Positions 44,342 to 48,252 of a stretch of 48,252 nucleotides of DNA are shown here, piece after piece; the first letter of the stretch is position 1; each line of letters opens with the position of its first letter. The notes below the pieces were generated by a model. The model was not told the origin of the DNA. It searched no databases and saw only the letters and a list, made by a program, of their open reading frames with translations. The DNA is from a virus: IMG/VR virus record IMGVR_UViG_3300027721_000462, positions 1 to 48,252 of that record, one strand, 5' to 3'. The translations under genes and the position numbers were made by a program.

Positions 44342-44369
44342 TTTATATAATATTATTATTACGCGTGTT
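44342..44369 (-). promoter_or_regulatory. weak minus-strand relative of the promoter-like motif
   Basis: On the minus strand AACACGCG (44369-44362) is followed after eight bases by ATATTATATAAA (44353-44342), 17 bases before the ATG of the secreted-protein gene at 44324. Six of eight bases of the left box equal the plus-strand motif, and the ATATAAA at the right sits at nearly the same distance. Like copy 1, it overlaps the stop codon of the preceding gene. The AT-rich setting makes the right box weak evidence. Confidence 0.3.
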
Positions 44370-44683
44370 TATTGTTTTTTATATGCTTCCATTTCCCAAG
44401 GTAATTTTTTGTTGCCTTCTTCCATAGTTGCTCTAGAATACTTTTTACCTTTCCATGTAACATCATTATCGGTATAAGATAAATCACCTCTTCTCATTTG
44501 GTTTATATGTACCTTTTCATGAGATATAGTTTTACTTTTACGTAATTCTAATGGAGATATATTTTTGTTTATTAAAATGGTCCCATTTGATTGAGCCATG
44601 CCCAATATATTATCTTCCATGTCCATACTATAGATTGGAGTATTATCCATTCCATACGGAGGAGTAACCATTTTAAATGCCAT
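44369..44683 (-). CDS. small zincin-like metallopeptidase (104 aa)
   Basis: A 104-residue protein with HEKVH at 55-59, the HExxH zinc motif in a helical context (TISHEKVHINQMRRGD), and a C-terminal LPWEMEAY in which E97 or E99 may be the third zinc ligand. Such mini-zincins with a PWE(x)EA ending are seen in phages and prophages. Its substrate is unknown; a capsid, tail or host-envelope role is possible. It is just before the Lys/Ala-rich basic protein in the genome and close to the secreted-protein gene in the late operon. Confidence 0.65.
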   Translation of the reverse strand: MAFKMVTPPYGMDNTPIYSMDMEDNILGMAQSNGTILINKNISPLELRKSKTISHEKVHINQMRRGDLSYTDNDVTWKGKKYSRATMEEGNKKLPWEMEAYKKQ

Positions 44684-44932
44684 TTAGCACTTCTTCATTT
44701 TAGCAGGAGTTACCGCTTTACTTTTTGCCGCTGTAGCAATAGACTTAACAGCGGTTTTAACAGCAGACTTAGCAGCGCCCATTGCACCACTAATTTGTTT
44801 TACCGGTGATTTAACCTTGCCATACTCTTTTTTCATTTCAGCTTTAGACTCAGTCTTTTCGTGTTTTGCTTTTGCTCCTTTAGAAGTATATTTTTCTCCT
44901 GTTTTCTTTTCTACAATTTTTTTAGTTGCCAT
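44684..44932 (-). CDS. Lys/Ala-rich basic protein, histone H1-like (82 aa)
   Basis: An 82-residue protein with roughly a third Lys and many Ala, Ser and Thr. Its C-terminal half is a KSAVKTAVKSIATAAKSK type repeat that recalls H1-like tails of bacterial nucleoid proteins, and it ends in MKKC. It is likely to bind DNA or polyanions non-specifically. In the late operon it could help condense phage DNA or be packed in the capsid. This is inference from composition; no globular fold is evident. Confidence 0.5.
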   Translation of the reverse strand: MATKKIVEKKTGEKYTSKGAKAKHEKTESKAEMKKEYGKVKSPVKQISGAMGAAKSAVKTAVKSIATAAKSKAVTPAKMKKC

Positions 44933-44943
44933 ATCTTTTTTTA

Positions 44944-45162
44944 TTATTGTTTTGCTTTTACTCTTTGCATAATAGACCCTCCCTCACAGATTGGCTCATC
45001 AAACCTAAGTTTAATACCATTCTTACCAGAACTAGATCCTTTACCTTTAGGCAATCCTGTTGAATCAAAAGGACCGTCCCATATTGCGGTTGCTCCAACG
45101 CCACTCATAGCGGCTTCTCTATCAAGTGGATGAGATGGATGTTTTTTTGCGTTTATATTCAT
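44944..45162 (-). CDS. hypothetical Gly/Lys-rich protein (72 aa)
   Basis: A 72-residue, low-complexity protein (AKKHPSHPLDREAAMSG, then WDGPFDSTGLPKGKGSSSGK) with one Cys near the end. It is probably disordered and could be a small virion part. It is in the late operon between the Lys/Ala-rich gene and a Pro/Asn-rich gene. I do not recognise it. Confidence 0.5.
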   Translation of the reverse strand: MNINAKKHPSHPLDREAAMSGVGATAIWDGPFDSTGLPKGKGSSSGKNGIKLRFDEPICEGGSIMQRVKAKQ

Positions 45163-45172
45163 TGTTTATTAT

Positions 45173-45427
45173 TTATGTATTATAAAAATTACTTGTTGGT
45201 ACATTTGAATCAATGATAGGTTGAGGAATTGGCACAGGCCCATCCATAGTTCTATCATATGAATTTGCAACAGGATTTCCAAAAGCACTCATAATTGTAT
45301 TTTGTGACTTAGGCGAAAATGCAACCGGTGCTCCAGAAGGTTTAATTCTAGGATTAATTGGCGATTGAGTCTGTACGGCATTCATATCCGTGGCAATTGG
45401 GTTTTGTAAATTTGTATTGTCTATCAT
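45173..45427 (-). CDS. hypothetical Pro/Asn-rich protein (84 aa)
   Basis: An 84-residue, Pro-, Asn- and Ser-rich protein without predicted helices (SPINPRIKPSGAPVAFSPKS, then YDRTMDGPVPIPQPI). It is coupled by an ATGA overlap (45424-45427) to the winged-helix-like gene before it. A disordered linker or virion-associated peptide is likely; the function is unknown. Confidence 0.5.
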   Translation of the reverse strand: MIDNTNLQNPIATDMNAVQTQSPINPRIKPSGAPVAFSPKSQNTIMSAFGNPVANSYDRTMDGPVPIPQPIIDSNVPTSNFYNT

Positions 45428-45870
45428 CTTGTTTTATCTTTATTAACGTGATTAATTGCAACTTGTAATACTTTATCGGTATATGTTTTACCTCGCATTA
45501 TAGTGTTTCTATGATTACTTGTTGGCACATCTTCATCACCAAGCATTATACGATACATTCTACTTATTAGTTGTTTACACTTAAATGAAACTTTATATAT
45601 GTTATACTTTTGGGTTGTATGGTTTCTATTCCGCCATACTACTATCCACCCTTCTTTTAACAAATTGTTCCAGCGTTTATTGTCCCAACTATATGCATAT
45701 GTACCAATCTTATAATCTTGCTTTGTGAAAAACTCCATGCAATCAAAGTATATTAATAACTCCAGATCTGCATCGGTTAAACCATTGTTTCTACAAGCCC
45801 ATCTACGTATTAAACGATAATGTTTTAATAGCCCAAGATTTTTTACATCCCTTGCCTCTAGCTTTCTCAT
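45424..45870 (-). CDS. winged-helix-like DNA-binding protein (148 aa)
   Basis: A 148-residue basic protein. The centre has LTDADLELLIYFDCMEFFTK followed by a turn and YAYSWDNKRWNNLLKEGWIV, then strands (KYNIYKVSFKCKQLISRMYR). This fits a MarR-like winged helix, with a helix pair before a recognition helix and a beta hairpin. It is coupled to groES at 45867-45870 and to the next gene at 45424-45427. It may regulate late genes or take part in DNA packaging, as small terminase proteins do. The family is an inference from the pattern. Confidence 0.55.
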   Translation of the reverse strand: MRKLEARDVKNLGLLKHYRLIRRWACRNNGLTDADLELLIYFDCMEFFTKQDYKIGTYAYSWDNKRWNNLLKEGWIVVWRNRNHTTQKYNIYKVSFKCKQLISRMYRIMLGDEDVPTSNHRNTIMRGKTYTDKVLQVAINHVNKDKTR

Positions 45871-46127
45871 AAAACAATTACAACATCTTGCAATTTTATA
45901 ACCTTGTAATCATTACCTTCAAAATCTATTCCATGACCTGCGCTTTTATCATAATAAATAATATCGCCAACATTTAATGATTTTATCTCTTCGCTTATAG
46001 AAACTATAATAGCTTCTTTATATCTTATATTCTCTTTATCTTTTTCTGCTAAAATTAGACCGCCCTCTGTTTTACTAAGACCTGTTTTCTTCACAGATAT
46101 TATAATGTTGCTACCTATTGCTTTCAT
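45867..46127 (-). CDS. groES: phage co-chaperonin GroES
   Basis: An 86-residue GroES. Landmarks: the start AIGSNIIISVKK, a mobile loop with GGLIL (equal to GGIVL in E. coli GroES), the LNVGDIIYYDKSAG strand-turn and the final DVVIVL. It should cap the GroEL ring encoded just before it (ATGA overlap 46124-46127). It is about ten residues shorter than host GroES, the loss being in the roof region. In bacteria groES comes before groEL, but here groEL is first. Confidence 0.88.
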   Translation of the reverse strand: MKAIGSNIIISVKKTGLSKTEGGLILAEKDKENIRYKEAIIVSISEEIKSLNVGDIIYYDKSAGHGIDFEGNDYKVIKLQDVVIVL

Positions 46128-47668
46128 GATACGCGTAAGTTATTAATTACACAATCAGTTGATAATATTGTAACAGCTACAGACGATGCATTTCTTAATG
46201 CGGATTTGGTAACCAATAATGGGTCAATAATTCCCTCTTCAATCATGTTGACATATTCGCCCGTAATAACATTTAAACCATGTCCATCAGCACTGAGCTC
46301 TATTGCGTAACTAATACCGGCATTGTTTAATATTGTTTTATACGGGGCTTGAATGGCTTTTAACAAAACCTCTCCACCTATATCTGGTACGCCAAAGTTT
46401 TTTGACGCATCTAACAAAGCAATTCCGCCGCCCGGTACAATCCCCTCCTTAATAGCGGCTTTAGTTGCGCAAATTGCATCTTCAACTCTATCTGCTTTTT
46501 CTTTTAATTCTATATCTGAATTAGCACCTACTTTTACAATAGCTACCTTTGCAGATAGTCTAGCTAATCTTTTTTCTAATCTAATAACTTCACCAGGACT
46601 AAGTTTACCTTCTAGTTGTTCTTTAATTGAATCAATTAATACTTGAATTTCTTCAGTAACTCCACCAACCTGAATTATAGTTTCAAAATCGTCTGTAATA
46701 CTTTTTAAGCAAGTGCCTAAGTGCTCTGGCTGGATTAAATCCATATCGTCACCTAAGTCTTCGTTTATAATTGTTGCACCAGTTAATAAAGCAAGATCTG
46801 CTAATGTATCCTTTTTATTAACACCATAAGTTGGCGCATTAATTACATTTACTTTTATATTACCTTTAACTTTGTTCATTGCTAAAGCAGATAAAACATT
46901 TGTTTCTATATCTGCAATAATCAATAAAGAACGGTTTGTTTTAATTACATATTCTAATACTGATTGTATTTGTCTAATACCTTCAACTGGAGACTCAATA
47001 ATTAAAACTACAGGATTATCTAGCTCTGATGTTCTTTTACTAGGATTAGTTATAAAATTTGAATTAACTAAACCTTTATCATATTGAACGCCTTCAATAA
47101 CTTCTATTTCTGTCTCTGCATTTGATGATGTTTCCATCATAACAATACCGGTCTCCCCAACGGATCTAAAAGCATCGGCAATAATTTTACCAAGCACTGG
47201 ATCATTGTTTGTGGATATAGTCGCAATATTGTCAATCATATCTCCTGTAACCGGGACAGCGATAGACTCTAGATAGGCTATAACTGCCTCAGTCATTAAT
47301 TCAATCCCATTCTTTAACTCTCTAGCGTTGGTTTTAGATTGTACTTTATAAGCCTCCTCTAAAATCGCGTGAGCTAATACTGTTGCAGTTGTAGTTCCAT
47401 CCCCGGCTTCTTTAACTGTTTTGCGAGCTGCCTCTTTTAAAAGTCTTGCCCCCATATTTTCTACTGGATCTAACAAGATAATACTATCCGCTACGGTTAC
47501 CCCATCTTTTGTAATAATTGGTCTACCTTGACTATCCTCTAACATTACACATTTACCACCAGCGCCTAAGGTTGAACTTACTGCTTTTGTTAATTTTGTA
47601 ATGCCTTCAAAAACTTTGTTTTGAGCCTCTAACCCAAAACTAAGATTCTTTACTATTGCATCTGACAT
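46124..47668 (-). CDS. groEL: phage chaperonin GroEL
   Basis: A 514-residue chaperonin subunit with intact ATP-site motifs: ITKDGVTV (52-59), GDGTTTATV with D90, and GIVPGGGIALL near the end. The apical domain has the expected length. It lacks the Gly-Gly-Met repeat tail of bacterial GroEL and ends at NNLRVS. The host protein is about 548 residues. Rings of it should fold substrate proteins with GroES help; probable clients are large virion proteins. The gene opens a late run after two small genes, and is coupled to groES. Confidence 0.93.
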   Translation of the reverse strand: MSDAIVKNLSFGLEAQNKVFEGITKLTKAVSSTLGAGGKCVMLEDSQGRPIITKDGVTVADSIILLDPVENMGARLLKEAARKTVKEAGDGTTTATVLAHAILEEAYKVQSKTNARELKNGIELMTEAVIAYLESIAVPVTGDMIDNIATISTNNDPVLGKIIADAFRSVGETGIVMMETSSNAETEIEVIEGVQYDKGLVNSNFITNPSKRTSELDNPVVLIIESPVEGIRQIQSVLEYVIKTNRSLLIIADIETNVLSALAMNKVKGNIKVNVINAPTYGVNKKDTLADLALLTGATIINEDLGDDMDLIQPEHLGTCLKSITDDFETIIQVGGVTEEIQVLIDSIKEQLEGKLSPGEVIRLEKRLARLSAKVAIVKVGANSDIELKEKADRVEDAICATKAAIKEGIVPGGGIALLDASKNFGVPDIGGEVLLKAIQAPYKTILNNAGISYAIELSADGHGLNVITGEYVNMIEEGIIDPLLVTKSALRNASSVAVTILSTDCVINNLRVS

Positions 47669-47722
47669 ATTTGATTTTATTTAATTTGATATAGTATATA
47701 TATTACTTATATTTTGTATTTT

Positions 47723-47857
47723 TTACTTTCCTTGCCCGCTATATGCTTTTTTATATAACTTAGAAGTTTTAAGTTTCGAAGTTTTAGATTTTGAATGAAT
47801 TCCAGGTCTTGATACACTTTTTACAACACGTTGAATACTCGATGTTTGTTTCGCCAT
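47723..47857 (-). CDS. small basic conserved-type protein (44 aa)
   Basis: A 44-residue, Lys/Ser-rich protein, MAKQTSSIQR to KKAYSGQGK, with SRPGIHSKSKTSKLKTSK in the middle. I have seen near-identical basic peptides as small hypothetical proteins in Bacteroidota phages. ATG at 47857 is chosen: the upstream ATG at 47905 would add a hydrophobic start that in fact belongs, in another frame, to the membrane segment of the overlapping gene. It overlaps that gene by 37 bases. The role is unknown, perhaps nucleic-acid binding. Confidence 0.65.
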   Translation of the reverse strand: MAKQTSSIQRVVKSVSRPGIHSKSKTSKLKTSKLYKKAYSGQGK

Positions 47858-48252
47858 AATAAATATAAAATTAATATTAATATTAACCAATAAAATAAAA
47901 ACCAATAGTTTGCTTTTTTGTCTATTACTTTTGTTTTATTAGTTGCTTGTTCTTTTACTTCTACCTTAGTAGTCGCCGCGGAGTCTATACGCCTTGTTTC
48001 TGACTCTTTCTTATTGTTTACGTATAAACTATTAGCTTTAATCTTTTTAATCTTTAAAATAACGTTTTTATAACTTTTGCCGTCAACGATAATTGTTTTA
48101 CTTGAATCAATAGGAGTTATAACAATTTCACTACTATCAATTGTTGTAACTATGTTTGTAGAATCTGTTTTTTCTTTTGTTTCTACAGTTGTAACTATAA
48201 CTTTTGTTTCGGCAATACTATCCTTTTTAATATCTGTTTTCGTAATGTTTGT
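47821..48252 (-). CDS. C-terminally membrane-anchored protein, N-terminus cut by window edge
   Basis: An open frame enters the window at its right edge and runs 143 residues to a TAA at 47821, without a Met in it, so the start lies outside. The visible part is Lys-, Thr- and Ile-rich, with possible repeats of short strands (VIVTTVETKEKTDS, then IVITPIDSSKTIIVDGKSYK). It ends with a single membrane segment of about twenty residues (FLFYWLILILILYLLW) and a short basic tail. This is the layout of a tail-anchored or type II-like phage protein. It could act in lysis (spanin-like) or exclusion, but neither can be shown. It overlaps the 44-residue gene by 37 bases. Confidence 0.6.
   Translation of the reverse strand, partial: TNITKTDIKKDSIAETKVIVTTVETKEKTDSTNIVTTIDSSEIVITPIDSSKTIIVDGKSYKNVILKIKKIKANSLYVNNKKESETRRIDSAATTKVEVKEQATNKTKVIDKKANYWFLFYWLILILILYLLWRNKHRVFNVL

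Noticed and set aside
1-48252. Complete circular genome
   Set aside because: The truncated minus-strand frame at the right edge does not continue into a start codon when joined to position 1, where the sequence is structured RNA, and polymerase and lysis genes are missing.
1-48252. CRISPR array, insertion sequence, integrase or attachment site
   Set aside because: No regularly spaced direct repeats, transposase motifs or tyrosine/serine integrase motifs were seen.

Overview
The window is a contiguous part of the genome of a tailed, most likely short-tailed (podovirus-type), double-stranded DNA phage of a Bacteroidota host, probably an aquatic flavobacterium. It is AT-rich and densely packed, and many genes overlap by the four bases ATGA. 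Start codons follow A-rich leaders instead of clear Shine-Dalgarno boxes. One small gene carries a Bacteroidota-style signal peptide ending in SAQ. The order terminase, portal, acidic protein, capsid protein, connector, tail tube, giant tail proteins and giant internal protein resembles crAss-like phages and Cellulophaga podoviruses; this placement is inference from gene order and sequence motifs. I saw no integrase, DNA polymerase, phage RNA polymerase, holin or endolysin. The right edge cuts a gene and the left edge seems to cut a structured RNA, so the genome continues beyond the window.

Left edge (1-232): a GC-rich structured RNA that ends in a tRNA-like cloverleaf which is not a normal tRNA. 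Early arm, plus strand (233-14010): very small Cys-rich and hypothetical genes, a metallophosphoesterase, a helix-turn-helix protein and a sigma-70-like factor. A recombination block follows: ERF annealing protein, RecE-like exonuclease, endonuclease VII-type nuclease, SSB-like protein and HNH nuclease. After 226 bases with two or three terminator-like hairpins come a T7 gp4-like primase-helicase, a thymidylate-synthase-family enzyme, two MazG-like proteins, a T7 endonuclease I-like resolvase and a class II ribonucleotide reductase. A repeated motif, AACACGAT-N8-GATAATA, sits upstream of three of these genes and is a candidate phage promoter.

Late arm, minus strand (48252 down to 14087). In transcription order it holds a truncated membrane-anchored protein, GroEL, GroES, small proteins, a secreted protein, a tandem GroES-like protein, a probable small terminase and the large terminase. 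Then come the portal, an acidic scaffold-like protein, the major capsid protein, an accessory protein, connector and tail-tube proteins, two tail proteins, a cupin, two internal virion proteins and a 2773-residue giant. The two arms converge on a bidirectional terminator near 14036.

How the genes work together: the reductase makes dNTPs, MazG-like enzymes can cut dNTPs to dNMPs, and the thymidylate-synthase-like enzyme carries Asp instead of the Asn that selects dUMP. That change is the hallmark of enzymes acting on dCMP, so the cassette may make a modified cytosine nucleotide. The recombination and replication proteins copy and resolve the genome. The phage chaperonin set, with its extra tandem co-chaperonin, probably folds virion proteins. 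The giant protein, with a zincin and a HAD-type motif set, is a good candidate for a multi-domain protein injected into the host.
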